Origin: Nomia melanderi
Taxonomy: Eukaryota; Arthropoda; Insecta; Hymenoptera; Halictidae
Reading direction: 5' to 3'
DNA length: 64,000 nt
Assembly: GCF_051020985.1 (NCBI RefSeq)
Contig: NC_135007.1
Coordinates: forward strand, 13,729,501 to 13,793,500
Part shown: one piece after another, positions 12,241 through 24,793 of the stretch
Layout of the letters: each line of letters starts with the position of its first letter
Numbering within the stretch: the first letter of the stretch is position 1
Position numbers and translations under genes: made by a program
The notes under the pieces: model-generated
Seen by the model: the letters and a program-made list of their open reading frames with translations, nothing else
Told to the model about the DNA's origin: nothing
Databases searched by the model: none

Positions 12241-15200
12241 TCGGCCATGGTATCCGAGGCGCGTAATAACGACGACCGAGGGCCTCGATCTTCGTGGACA
12301 ATTTACGAGGGTAAAGTGGGTCATAAATGTAATTATGGCTAAATTATGATTATAGAGCTACCCCTTCGGTAACGTTGCCTCCTGTCCATCTGTAACGGAA
12401 GAACGACGGACGCGTCGACGTCGCAGAGGGTAGCGACCCCTCGATTCTACGTTTCTTCGATTCCGCTCGTGTCCTCGCGCAAACCGCTTCTCCGAAAGGA
12501 TAATCGGCCGGGGTTTCGACGTTCGTTCGCGAGAACAACCAAATAACGCGAAACGTGCACGAGCAAACGAAACTCATTCCCGTACAGAAAATTCTCCGAC
12601 GCTCTGCCGATCGAAAGAATCCCCCCGCGTTCCCCGGGAATTAACTTCGGAGAAGCGGATGCGGAAGCGACGCACTCGGGAATAACAACGTCGAGAGGCA
12701 TCCAGATCTATGGACGTTTAAAGGGTTATGGAAGCGTTCACGATGTCGTCCGCAGGGATCGTGTAGGCAACGAGGTCTCCTCTTTAACGTGACGTCCCCG
12801 CTACTGCACGGCCCTACGGGTCAGGGCCGAGGGTCGAGCGTGATTTTCCTGGCCCACCGCGTGCCGTAACCTCGACCACGCTTCGTTTCTACCCGGCAAG
12901 CTGCTCGGTCCTTTGTCCTTCATCCCCCGTCTTCGTTGGTGGCAGAGACAAAGGGCGTAGGGCGGGTCCGATGGAAAGCCGACAAAAAATCTCCTGTCAC
13001 GGACAGCCGTGCCGGAGAAATCGATTCTCGGATGGCAGACTCGGAAACTTCGCTAGCGAAAAGGATGGACGGAAATTTGGAAGGGTGACTCGTTCGGCGT
13101 GCGTGGTCTACAGACAGAGAGAGAGACGGAGAGTTCAGTGGCTCGAACAGCTGTATCGTTGCAGGCCCCCGCGAAGGCCCAGCATAAGATACGTCGTCGC
13201 CGTGGAGGACGTTAACGCGGCGCTACGAACGCAACGGGGGGTTCCGCGTAGCTACCAACCTCATTTTTATGATTATTTGGCGGCGTTATTGCCGCTTGAC
13301 CCGCCATTAAGCGGTTAAGTGGGCCGAGGCGAGAGGGTTCTGGCCCCGCTCTTTACGACGTTCGGGGACACTCGCTTCCGAGGTGGACCAGAGGTCGGCC
13401 GTCCGCCCGACCGCCCGTCCGCCCGCCTCTTATTCAACATTATGCCCGATTCCTTTTGTACTTTTAGCGGACCGATCAAACTTAACGCGACAACTTTTTG
13501 CGCCGCGTTCCGGTAGCGTCGTTCGTGCTGTTCGTCGCGCATTTTCAACCACCCGCCGCCTTTCAAAAATATTACCTCCGCCCGACGTTTTAATCCCTCG
13601 GGTAGGTGCCGCGCGATTGTCACCTCCCTCGCGCCGCTCCGTCCCTGGTTTTTCGTTCGCGTCTCGTCGGATCCGGGAATACGAGAACGCGTCGACGGAC
13701 CTAGGCGAGAGACGCCCGGAAACGTGGCTCGCGGGTGCAAAGCGGCGTTCGGCAGCCGTCGATCGTCGTGATCCGTCCTTTCACCCGATTTCGAGCGTTC
13801 CTCCGCGAGATCGCTGGATCTTTCGGCGGCGTCGCCGGAGTCGGTCGAGTCGTGGCGCGGCGAACGCGGTTGCTCGTCGTGTTCGTGATATCGGAGCAGC
13901 CTACAAAGACCACGACACCGGTCCCCGCCTTAATTCCATTTATCGGTTCGGCATTTTTCGCGATCGCGGCATACATTAAGCCACCGTTGCAACACGTAGC
14001 CCCGCGAATATACGGTTAAGCCTATGTTTCATTCATGAGCCATAAAGTTCCCGGGGACGACGGTGGTTGCCGGCGGGGCGAGGAGCTTTCCGCACGGAAC
14101 GTCGCGAAAGGGATACGCGAGCGAGCGAGCCGCTTCGACACGGCGCGCCGCGCCGTTTCCTCGCTCCTGACCGAGAGCGCGAGAGTTCTATCCACGCGAG
14201 GCGGAATAGCGCGAGCACGCGCGGCAGCCGGCCAGCCGGCCCGACGGTGTTTCCCTGTACCGTTCCTCGGTGCTTCGTAAAATACCGGCGTTCTCACGTT
14301 CCGAGTGGTTCGCCGGCGTTCCTCCGCGCCATACTAAATACAGGGAGACGCTCGGCGTTTCGGCTCCGAATCGGGAACGAGAAGAATAGAGGCGCGGGGG
14401 ATTGGATCCAGGTGGATTCTTCCGTCGAAACGTCATCGATCGTACCGGAGCGAACGATGGATACGGCCGAGCGTCTTCCCCGGTGGCAGCGGTGGTTAAC
14501 CGGTACCCCGGTTGTCTCATTTGCATTCACCCGGGAACTCGAGCGCCGCAAAGGTTGCGCAGCAGATACTAGAAAGGAGGGAGAGATCCTTGCTCTCGTG
14601 TATCTCCCCGTGTATTTGTTTGTAAGTCTGTCGCTTTCCTCTCTTTGTCTCCTGTCCGGGCCTCGTCCGTCTCTCCCTCACGAACTCTCTTTTATTCCGC
14701 GATAGAGCCTCCGAGAGAGGCTCTCGTTTCTCCTTCCTCATTCCATTCGTTTTCAGTTGCCTGCCTCGGCGTCCCTTTCGCGCAGATTCTCTCGTTTTCG
14801 CGTCGAACCTCGTCCTCTCTACCTCCAGGTCTCCCACCCCCGGCAGGTTCTCAGGGTGCTCGCGGCGGGACGAAGAAACGGAAGGCGAGGAGATGCAAGG
14901 TATCCCTCGCACGTAGGCGCGAGCTAATCCTAAGTAATCGACCCAGCCCGGCAATACGTTTGGCAACCGCGATGCGGCTCGGCTCGTTGTTGCCTGCATT
15001 CGTCGACTGCCTCCGTTGTGTTGCCCTTCTCGCGGCGTAACGGCACATTTAGTGGCAAAGAGAACCGAATGATAAAAACCCAGACAACCGAGGAAAGAGA
15101 GATGGAGAAGAAGCCAGCGAACAGGGGTCTCGTGGTAACGGCCAGCTCCGGGTTCGTCGTTTCGAGTTACACGAGTTACCCGCGCGCACCGTGACCCACG

Positions 15201-18200
15201 GCGTCCGCGGAGATTCCGGGACCATTCGCGAGACTCCTTATCTCGCCACCTTTCCCGTTTCCATGACTTCCCTTGCGCGGAAGCCCGTTATGACGATCGT
15301 TCATCCGCTTCTGTCGGCCGCGCCGTCCTCGCGGACTCCTACTCGAGATCGCCGCGATACCTCAGGGTCGTGGAGATTCGAAGGGACTTTTATCGTCCGC
15401 GGTCGATCTTCGCGGATCACCGGCCACCGGTTCCGCCGCGTTTTCCGCGCGCGATACCATCGAGCATCGTCGCGCGACGAGGGAAACCTGCTCGAAGGAA
15501 GCGATCGCTACAGTTTTCTGTACTCCGTCGGCATCCGGGATCATCGAGCGTCCTTGATAGAGGCAACGCGTTTAAGAATCGTCGGCCGGTCTGCCGGCCG
15601 AGAACGAATCTACGTTGGACGGACGATGATGGTCGATAGTTTGAACGACCTCGGGCTTCGGGATGAGTTTGAGGAAGACGAAGCGCGCGGACTACGCGTC
15701 CGCGGTAGGACGAAGAAGGAACGAGGGCGAGGAGGAGCGCCTTATCGAGATTCCCGACGGCCTTGCCCGTCGATTTATCATTCTCGCATAATAGGGCCGC
15801 GCAGATATTCCGGAGCTCTCGCGAGAAGAAAGACGCTCCTCCTTTTTTCCGTTCGTCGTTCTTTCTTCGTTTCGTTCGGTTCGGCTCGGTTCCGTTTCGC
15901 GACGACTGCGGCCGAGGGAGTTCGCGAGGCTCGCGAGCGGAGGGTGGCGAACCAGCGCGCCTTCCTCTCCCGCCGCTACTCTTTTCTCTCACGACGCGAG
16001 AAACTCGATCCAATCTTCTCGAAGGGATCTATGTAGAACGCTCAGCTCATTTGTCTACCGTCCTTTTAAGTTGCATTTCGCGGCCAGCCGGCGGCTTCCC
16101 CGGCACGGCGCGGCGCGGCTCATCGTCCCGGCTCCGCGTTTCTTCGCTCGGAAACTCGAACTGCACTCCGCTCGGAGAGCCAAAGGCGAACCGGATACGC
16201 TCGGTACGCGCCGACACGTATCAGTCTGGATCATCCGGCCGGAGTTCGTGACCGGCGAAGCCTTCGAGAGCTTTTCTTCCCCGCTTTCCCATCCCGAGAT
16301 CTCCATTATTCCGTTCCAGCCGAGAAGTTTCGCGCCGCGGATCGGGGAAAGTGGCCGAGGGGGAATCGAGCTAACGGCGACCTGGTTCCCAACCGTTCTC
16401 ACCGACGATATCTCGCCGACCCATTCGAAACGCGGCCGAATTCGGTCTAGGTGAGGAGGAATGGCCCCGGTTCGTGGTTAGATCGGCTCCGATTCGCGGG
16501 ACGTCGCGTCCCGAGCGACAGCCAACGAAAGGTCCCTTGTCCACATTAAAGCCGATAAATATCTAAAGGAATCCCGACAAGCATATGCGAGAAACCTGCT
16601 CGAGTTCGCGATGATCGAGGAGCTGTCGTCGCTCGCTACTCTCGGTCGTACGAACGATATCTACTTCGTCCGCCGTCCAACGTATAGACCCGTTTCATTG
16701 AAACGAACAGCCCCTTTCGCTACCGTGTAGCGGTTTCTCCGGTTGCCCGTGTCGTTTTTCTCCTCCGTGCGGAAGGAGTCGCGATCGCGCCGGATGCGAT
16801 GCTTCCGATGTTTCGCTTAATCGAACGATGGCTTTGTTCGAGCGAACGGCGCGGGACGCGGCGCGGCAATGGCGAGGGAGCAGGCCGGAGACGTCGTTCT
16901 GGCTGAATTCTCGTGTTCGCCCGGGGCGGCTAACAATGACACGCCGGCAAACTCGGCGTCAGTGGGCAACCTCACCGGTCGCGACGTCTCTCTCCCGCTC
17001 GCGCGCATCGCGACCCTCCTCCTCGTCCTTTTCGGCGAGCCTTCGTGTTTTTTGCGGCTCGCAATTATTCTCGAATCGCAGCGGCAAGCTCGCGCCGCGG
17101 AAAACTTGGCGAACTTCGAGCTCGGACGAACGCGAATAATAGATATCGCTCGGAGACGTGCGAAATCGTTACGAACGATCGACGAACCGATGATTTCGAC
17201 GGTTCCTTCTCGAGCAATCGGGTCCGCTCGACCCGGTTTTCGGCGCGAGAGAGCACCGCTTTCTCGCGAGCACCGGAACCCCCTAATTTGCTCGGCGAAG
17301 CGTGGACTAGGCACTGTGGGAGCGCCGGAATCGTTGAAATTACGATTTCGAACGACTCCGCGGTCTTTTTCTCGGTTCGCGGGCTCGCGCGCAAACGAAC
17401 GCCGAGTTTTTACTGGCCGGCCACGAACGCGCGAGAGGGAAAAAGAATATTTCCTCGAAGCAATCATCGTTACGCGTCGCCGTGGTCGGGGGCCACGGGT
17501 CGCACGCGTTTTGCTCGAAACAGGCGCCGAAAACACGAAGAAAACGGTTCGAGGAAGCGGAGGCAGCAGCTCGTAACGGGGCAACGGGGGGAGGAGAGGC
17601 AGAAATTCGCCGGCTCGGTTTCGCGGACCGTTACGAGTAATTGGTTCTCTAGAACGCGATTCCCGGATTCCTAGGCGCGTTCCAATGCAACGATATAAAA
17701 TACGAAGCGTTTCCGTAATCGCGGTTCGACACGACGCTCTCGCGTTCCACGGGTCGGCCGTAAACGGCCATTGTTTCCGCCGCGATCGTTCCACCGACGG
17801 CGTGAATCGCCGAAGAGGATCGTGAGGGTCGGGGCAACGAATGGCGGCGGCGCGGGCGGCCGGGGAGGGGGCGGCCGATCCTGAAACTCGGTCCGAGGCG
17901 TTCGCGGCCGCTTGCAACGGCGGGTTTTTCGAATTTTTCCTGAAATTCCTGGGATCGCGGCGCTCCGCTCGCGGGAACGAGCTCGCGCGCGCGGGGCAGA
18001 TTTATCGGCGACGCGAACCACGCAGAATCTTTTGTCATTTCTCGCGCGAAGTTCGGCGAGCCGATCGGTTCCCGGCGTCGCGAAGTGTAAACGCGCGTCC
18101 CGGTCGGCGCGGCGTATGCAAACCAGTTTTCTGGTTTCGCTTACTTTTTACGAGCAGCGAACGGGTTTATTTCTTCGTCCCGTTCTTATGTCTTCGATAC

Positions 18201-20124
18201 ATCCTGGAACCGCGTCGAAAGGAGAAAAGCAACCAACGGCTGGAAGCCCGTCGATATAATCGTAAAACTTTTAATTAAACGTCCCGGAGCCGAAGGAAAT
18301 CGAGTTTCGGAGGGATTGTCTCGGCGAGCGCAATAAAGATCGAGCCAGAAACGTCGATGCGGTTCCATTTGTTTCACCGGTGTTCCTAGGAGGACGCGAC
18401 CGACCGATCCGAGGGATCATCCCGCGATCGAGGAATCCCTTAAATCGTTAAATCCGAAGGACGGAATAGCGGTGTTAAGTGGCCGCGGGCGCGCGCGCGG
18501 GGGAGATGCGACGTTGCGAAAAAAGACACTGTCGTCGGCCGAGCTCGCTTGAAACGTGAGACGCGGTCTCATATTTGCCTTCCACCGCTATCCTTAATGA
18601 CGTTGTAGCGGTCGAAGACGACAATGCGATTATCGCGAGATAACCCCGGCCGATGTCCGTTACGCCGTTTCTCCGGCTCGGATAATCGGTCCTTCCTTTC
18701 GGAGCTCGGTTCCCGCGCCACCGGCGAGCTCGAATTTACTCGCTCGTCCGCGAGATCTACGACGAATCCGCCGTGGCTTCGATGGACTCGCGATTCCCCT
18801 AGGGGCCCGGCGAATCCTCGAGGATCTCGGCTCGCAGGCCGAGGTGCCGACCACGTTCCGGCCGCAATTAACGAGCGCGTCGCCGAAAGGTCTACGACCG
18901 CCGGATGGCCCGCGATACCTGTCGTTTCTAAAACGTGCCCCGGCCGATGCTGTTCGGCGTAAGATAATTTCGCGCGAGATCGTTCGAGATAAAAGCGTGC
19001 AAATTCGAGTTCGCTCGTAAATAAGCAATAAAAAGCGAATCAATAAAGCGCGCTATTAAAGCCGCAATATAACGCCCACTTTCGGTGATTCGTGGATCCA
19101 GGTTTCCACGTCTTCTTTTCTTCGTCGCGGCCGTCCCCGAATTTTATCGGCGCGTCCTCGAATCAGCCTCTATACGCGGAGGTGCCATAACAGCGGCGCG
19201 CTTTGTGAGAGCCGCGCGAGCGCCGCGGTGTCTTCCCGTACTTTACGAGACAAGGAAATTAGTTAAATGTGTAATAATGCTCACCGGGGGGCAGCAGGGT
19301 CGTGCCTCGTTCCTCCCCTGCAGCCCTTGTCCCGGGTCAGATGGCGGTATCCTCGCGCATCCTCTCGAATCACCTCCGCCTCCTCATCCTCCGCCTCCGT
19401 CCGCCGGCTCGCTTCCTCTCGTTTCCTCGGCCGGCGCGTCCTCTCCGTCGCCGTTTCCGCCGCGTCGTATTCTCCCGTCGGTGTCTTACTCCGCCGGGTT
19501 TCCCCGGCCGGCGTCAAAGGCTCGTCTCGGCTCGGCTCGCGAGACCACACGCGGAGAACCCGGTCGTCCGCGTTACGCTTCGACGATGCGTTAACTCGAG
19601 AACCGATCGCGCCGCTTATCGCGGCCCGATAACGAACAGATTCGCGCGTTCCTCGGCAACCGGTTCACCGAATCCACGGATTCGTCCGACATTGCGATGC
19701 GTGCCTGACGTGTCCGACCCGAGACGGACGGAGTCGCGCTCGCCGAGCCGGGTTTAAGCGTTCGCAGTTTTACGAGCGTGGCTGGAAGAAACGACATTCT
19801 GCGTTTCGCTCTTTACGAGCGATGCTCGTCGCGCGAAATTACGTGGCTAGACCCGCCGGAAAAATGAAGCGGCAAAACGGTAGCGAAAGAAGACGGGCGC
19901 TCGGCGTCGGCCGATTTTCTTATCAATTTAATCTGCATAATAGCGCTGCCGCTCTCGCAAGCAGCCGCCGCGGTTTTTTCGTTCTCGCGCGGCCTCCGCT
20001 CGTCTCGTACCGGCCAGAGTATATGTCTCTGGCCTATTAATAACGATGAAATATGTACCGCGCGGCGAGGGTAACGTTTACGAGCAACAAGAAAAGTATT
20101 ACCCGCGAAAGCAATAATTATGAC

Positions 20125-20148
20125 GCAGCGGTAATTAATTACCGCTGC
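20125..20148. promoter_or_regulatory. Perfect 24 bp palindrome with TAATTAATTA core
   Basis: Each arm reads GCAGCGGTAATT from the outside to the centre, so all 12 base pairs are self-complementary. The core is two overlapping TAATTA words, the standard binding core of paired-class homeodomains, framed by GC-rich arms. By simple counting a 12-pair perfect palindrome is not expected by chance in 64 kb, although the internal self-complementary words raise the odds. It may be a homodimer binding site. The role is inferred; the symmetry is directly seen. Confidence 0.5.
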
Positions 20149-20669
20149 CGTTCATCCAGCGCGATCGATTATCGTTGCGTTACGAATACCGGTGCGCACG
20201 CTATCCGGTGTACGCGGCCACGGCCGGGATCGATATTAATTAGAAAAAGAAACTGGTACTGTTATTATCGATAATTACGATCGGGTCAGAAGCACCACTG
20301 TGTGCTTTTCGATCGACGTAAACCAACTACTGCGAATTATCGGAAGCACCGCGAAAGTTCGACCGCGTCTTTCCTCCCGTATCGGTTGGTCACGCTCGAA
20401 CGAAGCGACAGACAGACTTTTTCTACGGTTTTCGCGGCCGCGGCTATCCGCGCCGCACGGTTAGCCCGGACCGCGAGGAACGCGAGCAATGCGCGGCACG
20501 TTGACATTTTCCTCGGATTTACAAGTTTCCCGGCCAACTTTACGCGAGGCGCGCCTCGGCTCGCACAATATTTATCGCATCGTAATTGAACCGTTCTCGC
20601 GGTGCATAGTGCTCTGGTTCGGCAATACAGCGGGATAATATTCAGGCATCTCGTGGAACCTGGAAACTC

Positions 20670-20830
20670 TCGTGTCATTTGGATGTAATTTTGTCACTTT
20701 TCTTTAGACATAAGTATCGAAATAAAGAACAAATTACACAAATTGAACTATTCAATAAAATGATTAACAACTCCTTTATTATACGTTACACACAGTTCCT
20801 TCTTCTTTGTTCCGACGAGTTACGTGTTAG
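20670..20830. other. AT-rich flank of a TTAA element
   Basis: About 160 bases rich in A/T, poor in CpG, and containing several AATAAA-like words, abruptly different from the CpG-rich DNA before it. It directly precedes the inverted-repeat element at 20831. It could be an older transposon into which that element inserted, or simply AT-rich host DNA. Confidence 0.4.
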
Positions 20831-21034
20831 TTAACCCTTTGAACTCTGTGGGCTTCAATATTGCACCAGTTATAATATCAAATATTTTCGAATCAAAGAA
20901 ACTACACTAAAATTATTCGATTTTCCACACATCCAAATTTTGTACTGAGAAGGAAAATGAAAGATGGAAGGGATGTTATTGCATTTTCCATTTTCACTGG
21001 AGATACCATAAAAATCTGTAGTGCTAAGAGTTAA
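20831..21034. mobile_element. piggyBac-like MITE, 204 bp
   Basis: The segment begins TTAACCCTTTGAACT. It ends so that its reverse complement begins TTAACTCTTAGCACT, giving imperfect terminal inverted repeats with 12 of the first 15 positions matching. TTAA at both ends is the target-site signature of the piggyBac superfamily, and CCCTTTG-type termini are typical of that group. The interior is AT-rich, CpG-poor and non-coding, so any movement would depend on a transposase supplied elsewhere. The divergence between the ends suggests an old copy. A chance TTAA pair is the alternative. Confidence 0.6.
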
Positions 21035-21096
21035 TACCTTCGTCCCGCAGGTTTTCCGAAACAGACCACTGTGCGGCGAGCCTCGCGAAACCCTAT

Positions 21097-21130
21097 CTAA
21101 CCATACGTTTTCTTTCTGTTTCAGGTGAGC
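21097..21130 (+). other. Candidate recursive splice (ratchet) site
   Basis: In order: a branch-point-like CTAAC at 21097-21101, a pyrimidine tract at 21108-21122 with one interruption, CAG ending at 21124, then GTGAGC at once from 21125. A 3' splice site abutting a 5' splice site with no exon between is the defining layout of ratchet points. These let very long insect introns be removed in steps. The branch A at 21100 is 24 nt before the AG, a normal spacing. An alternative is a short exon 21125-21189 ending AAG|GTAGGA. The sequence match is direct; use in splicing is inferred. Confidence 0.4.
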
Positions 21131-22742
21131 TGGTCTTCGCGCCTGGAAATCACGCGAGTCCGTCCTTTCCCCGGTTTTTCCACGGCAAGGTAGGACACGC
21201 GGGCTCCGATGGGACGGACGGGTCGTAAAACGCGATCCTGTTTACAAGAACGCGAACCGAATCGCCCAGCCCCTTCGTGTTCCCGGATGATTCTGAAAGT
21301 GTAACCCGGCTCTCGAACGATTCCTGCGGCGTTTCCGAGTTTACCTACCACGCGACGGAAACGGCCGCTTGGCCAACTGTCCGGCGCCGCATTAAATCGA
21401 CCACCTCGAGGATCCCCGCAGAAAATCTGCCGTAATCGTCGGAAGATGATTTGCAGTAACAGCGCGTAGCTGCGCACGAGATGGGCGCGTTACGGTACCG
21501 TGCGAGTAGAGCGTCGTACGTGTTTCTAATTATCGGTCGATCGGCGGGGATGCGGTACACGCGTGCAACAGGACGCACGCAGATATTTCCTATTCGCATT
21601 ATAACATTCGTCTTGTTGCCATCGCGGTTAATTGCCCCGTCCTCGCAAGCGATACGATCTAGGACCCTGACCCACGCAACGCGTCCAGTCACTCGCCGAT
21701 GATTTTCCGTTCACCGGTCGCTAAACAATATCGGCCTGTATATACGTATAGAGCCACTTCTGTCTACGGAGCGATACGACCGATACCATCTGCAAATCTT
21801 CCCCTCTCCGTTCCCCCCCGTCTTTGTTGGCGCTCGCTGGCCAGATCGAGCGAGAGAGCCGGCCAGACGAACGCGCGGACCGAGCAAGATGGAAGAGGGA
21901 AAGAGGTAAACCGCATGTACCAGAGCGTATACGTGCAACGTAGCCGGGAGAATGAGATATCGGACAGTGACCCGCGCAACGTTACCGGTCGACCACGGTT
22001 CCTCACGAGAATACATCACTTACTCTTTACTCCGCTATTGTAGAGGGCCGCGCCGGATGCCAGGCGGAGGTATTTCGATAAATATGGTGCCCGTCGCGGA
22101 TATTATTTAGAGACGGCTACGACATAATCTAGAGGTTGCATCTTTCGTTTTTTCGCCGTGGTTTCGCAGCGGCGAGCCTCACGTCAAAACTACACGATCC
22201 TCCTCGTACCCGGATATCGGGCTGTACGAGGCCGAGACAAACATTTCCAGAACCCGGTAACTTTCCTATTCATCCGCGTCGAACAACGGAAACGGATTTC
22301 TGCCGAGGGAAATAGCCGATGTACGATGTCGTTTATGGTTCGACGGTCAGAGGTTCTCTCGCGGTATGGTTTTGGTTGGTAGTTTCGATAGGTAACCGTA
22401 ACGACGAATAGGAGATTAGTAACGAAAACGGGGTGGAGATGAGATGAAAACCGGCCAATTAGATTCCCGAGGCCAGCCATCGACCGGTAGACGGGCTACA
22501 CACGCGAGATAGTTTTTCGATACCGTAACAGCATCGCGACGGAGTGGGAGTAGGTAGAAGCGGCGAGCACGGTGAACGCGGTTAAATTCCAAGGGCTCGG
22601 GATTGTAGCAGGAAGAGGCTAGTCACCGGTAGCTAGGTGGCCAGTTAGCGGCCAAGTGTCGTGTTTGCGTTGGCTCGTCGTAAACCTGCCGAGGAGTGAG
22701 AGGGAGCCTCGATGGTAGCCACCGTGGAGGAGGCTGCGCCCA

Positions 22743-22794
22743 TCTTCTCACCCTTCCTCTTTCTCTCTCTTTCTCTCTCTCCCTCTTCCGTCTC
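22743..22794 (+). repeat. Pyrimidine tract, imperfect (CT)n
   Basis: About 50 bases of TTCTCTCT and CCTCTT repeats. On the minus strand it reads as GA repeats. Confidence 0.85.
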
Positions 22795-23637
22795 AACCGT
22801 GTCGATTGAATATCGTCCTTCTGACAGCGGCCGTTGCCGCGTCTCGAATACCATTCACGTAAAATCAGCCGGCGTGCGTGGTCGCGTCGCGACGCGTCTC
22901 TCGGCGTTCCACGCCGCGCGTCCTGGAAAATAATACCTCGCGGCGGTCGTCGAGAATTTACGAAACACGCCTCTACACGGCGACTGGACGATCGTTCGTC
23001 TTCGTTCCCGTTCGACGCGGATAGCTGGAACGGAGAAACCCGTCCGTGCTCTCATTAACGAGGAAGCGTATCATTTTCGGTTGCAAACTTATCGGTCGGA
23101 AAGTAGCATTTCGAGGGGAAGCGACGCGGAGGCGACGCGGCGCGACGCGATATCGGGGCACTGTAATTTTTCGAAATGACGATTTCTCGGAATCGATGGA
23201 CCCCGCACGACGGGGACCGCTCCAATTAACGCGTCCGGGTCGACGGAGTGCGGCAGGAGAGCGGTCGGAGAGCAGCCGGCGACCCGGCGGAGCATCTTTC
23301 CGTACGCAGTCAGCCTCGTTCGTCGATAATATTATCCTCTCGTGTTTCCAGCGAGTCGCAAACACCGTTCAATCGACCATAAGGAGTCACCCGATCGTGT
23401 CGCGGCAAAGAGGAAACAGGTTTTCTATCGAACGGCCTGTGTACCAATCTCTCGACTCGTTCACACGTACGTCTAGCCGCGATGCCACGGTGGATCCCGG
23501 TCGATCGTCGCGGGCAATTAATCAACGAGACCGCCGGCAGGGTTTATAGCCGAGCGTGTCCGGATGTACTCTATAATTTTAACGCGGGGGACATCTCGAC
23601 GGGGCGACGCGTTCGCGATCGACGCGTCTCGTCGTAG

Positions 23638-23649
23638 CCCCCCCCCCCC
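23638..23649 (+). repeat. Run of 12 C
   Basis: Twelve consecutive cytosines, the longest homopolymer noticed in the window. Runs this long are prone to length polymorphism and sequencing error. Confidence 0.9.
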
Positions 23650-24771
23650 TACCTTTCTACTCTCTCCGTCCGTTCGCGGCTCGGCCGGCTCCCGTGAATT
23701 CGTCATAGGCGAATAATTAACGAGCGGACGTCGCCGAAAACAGGTTTTCGATTCGGACGGCGAGTAGGAGGTGAGAAAAACCGAAGGATCTCTTCTTGCG
23801 GCGAGTCCTTCGATCGATCCTCGGTCGCAGACGCATTCCGCGGTAGGAAAGTATCCGGTATTCGAAAGTCACGGTACCGTGGACTCATGAAAGTCGATGA
23901 ACCGGCCGATTCGTTCGAGAGTGTCGACATCGAAGACGTTACTACCGAGCGCGACTTCCGCCCCGATCGTTCTGCGGGGAGACACTCCGAGGACGTAGCT
24001 GGAAGAACTCCGCGTCCCACGTCCCTGATAATAGCGGCGATTTGAAATTCATATTCGACGCGGTTTCCGGGTCGTGCGTCGTTCGTTCCCTTCGTCCGTC
24101 GTTTCTGAAATCGCGGCGAGACGAGTCGCTCGCCGAGACCGGTCAGTTTGCCCGGTAATGGGGGAAAAGCAAAGATCATTAAGGTCGGCCGGGGAAAAAA
24201 CGGGACCGCCACTTTTTTCCGTCCCCGTAAGTATCCTTTCGCGTTCCGGAGGACCGCTCCGGAACGGACAACGCTCGCTCGACGTTGCTGCCTCGCGAAC
24301 CGGCCTTGACGTATCTTCTTGTCGCCGACCCGTACTCGTTTTCGACCGTAAAAACGGGGACACGTCGCGTCGGGGCCGTCGCTCCGACCCGCCGCGACTC
24401 GTCATCGGGATCCGCGAATAGATCTCTCCCCCGTGAACGGTAAATCGATACACTCCGCGATCAATGGCTGCTCCCCTCGACGACGCGCGGGGAAAAAGCG
24501 AGAAAAATGCCGGCGCTGAGGTTTAAGGTCGTCGACCCAACCCTCCGCGGCCGGCCGCGTCGGCGGTCAGAAGAGGAGCACTGGTCGAATGTGCTAGGGA
24601 ATAATAGAAGAAAGAAGAGCGGCGAAGCGAGAGGAACGCGGGAGCCGCGGCGGGCAGGAGGGTAGGGTAACGTATTCTACGCGATGGAGGTGGAAGGTGG
24701 CCCTGACGGGGCTGTTTTTGTACCGTTGCTCGTGCACGCTCGCCTTCCAGCATACAAAAGGACGCCCCTTC

Positions 24772-24793
24772 GCGCGATAATCCTTTATCGCGC
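24772..24793. other. Hairpin: 9 bp stem, 4 nt loop
   Basis: GCGCGATAA and TTATCGCGC pair perfectly around TCCT. It is a compact inverted repeat and too short for a microRNA precursor. Confidence 0.6.

Larger units (their letters stand above)
11520..20670. other. Gene-free CpG-rich stretch
   Basis: No gene is supported. It holds the two longest frames of the window: 16817-17917 on - (366 codons) and 15191-16036 on + (281 codons). Both are Arg/Ser-rich, have substantial opposite-strand frames and show no fold or motif I recognise. A stretch at 13701-13979 is open on both strands with a less arginine-biased composition. Smaller items are the purine block at 12110-12240, a GC dinucleotide run at about 18488-18501 and a strong palindrome at 20125-20148. 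Confidence 0.6.

Noticed and set aside
14740..14760. Strong acceptor-like pyrimidine tract and CAG (AG at 14755-14756)
   Set aside because: No protein-like sequence or convincing donor follows; pyrimidine tracts are so common here that isolated acceptors carry little weight.
15191..16036. 281-codon frame on +
   Set aside because: Strong arginine bias, no motif, and an opposing 198-codon minus frame of the same character.
16817..17917. Longest open frame, 366 codons on the minus strand
   Set aside because: Arg/Ser/Pro-rich with no domain, overlapped by long + frames at 16869-17576 and 17045-17674. In CpG-rich DNA stops are rare, so such frames arise by chance.
20640..21040. AATAAA-type words considered as poly(A) signals marking a gene end
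   Set aside because: They lie in an AT-rich island containing a MITE, with no coding sequence upstream; such words are expected there by chance.
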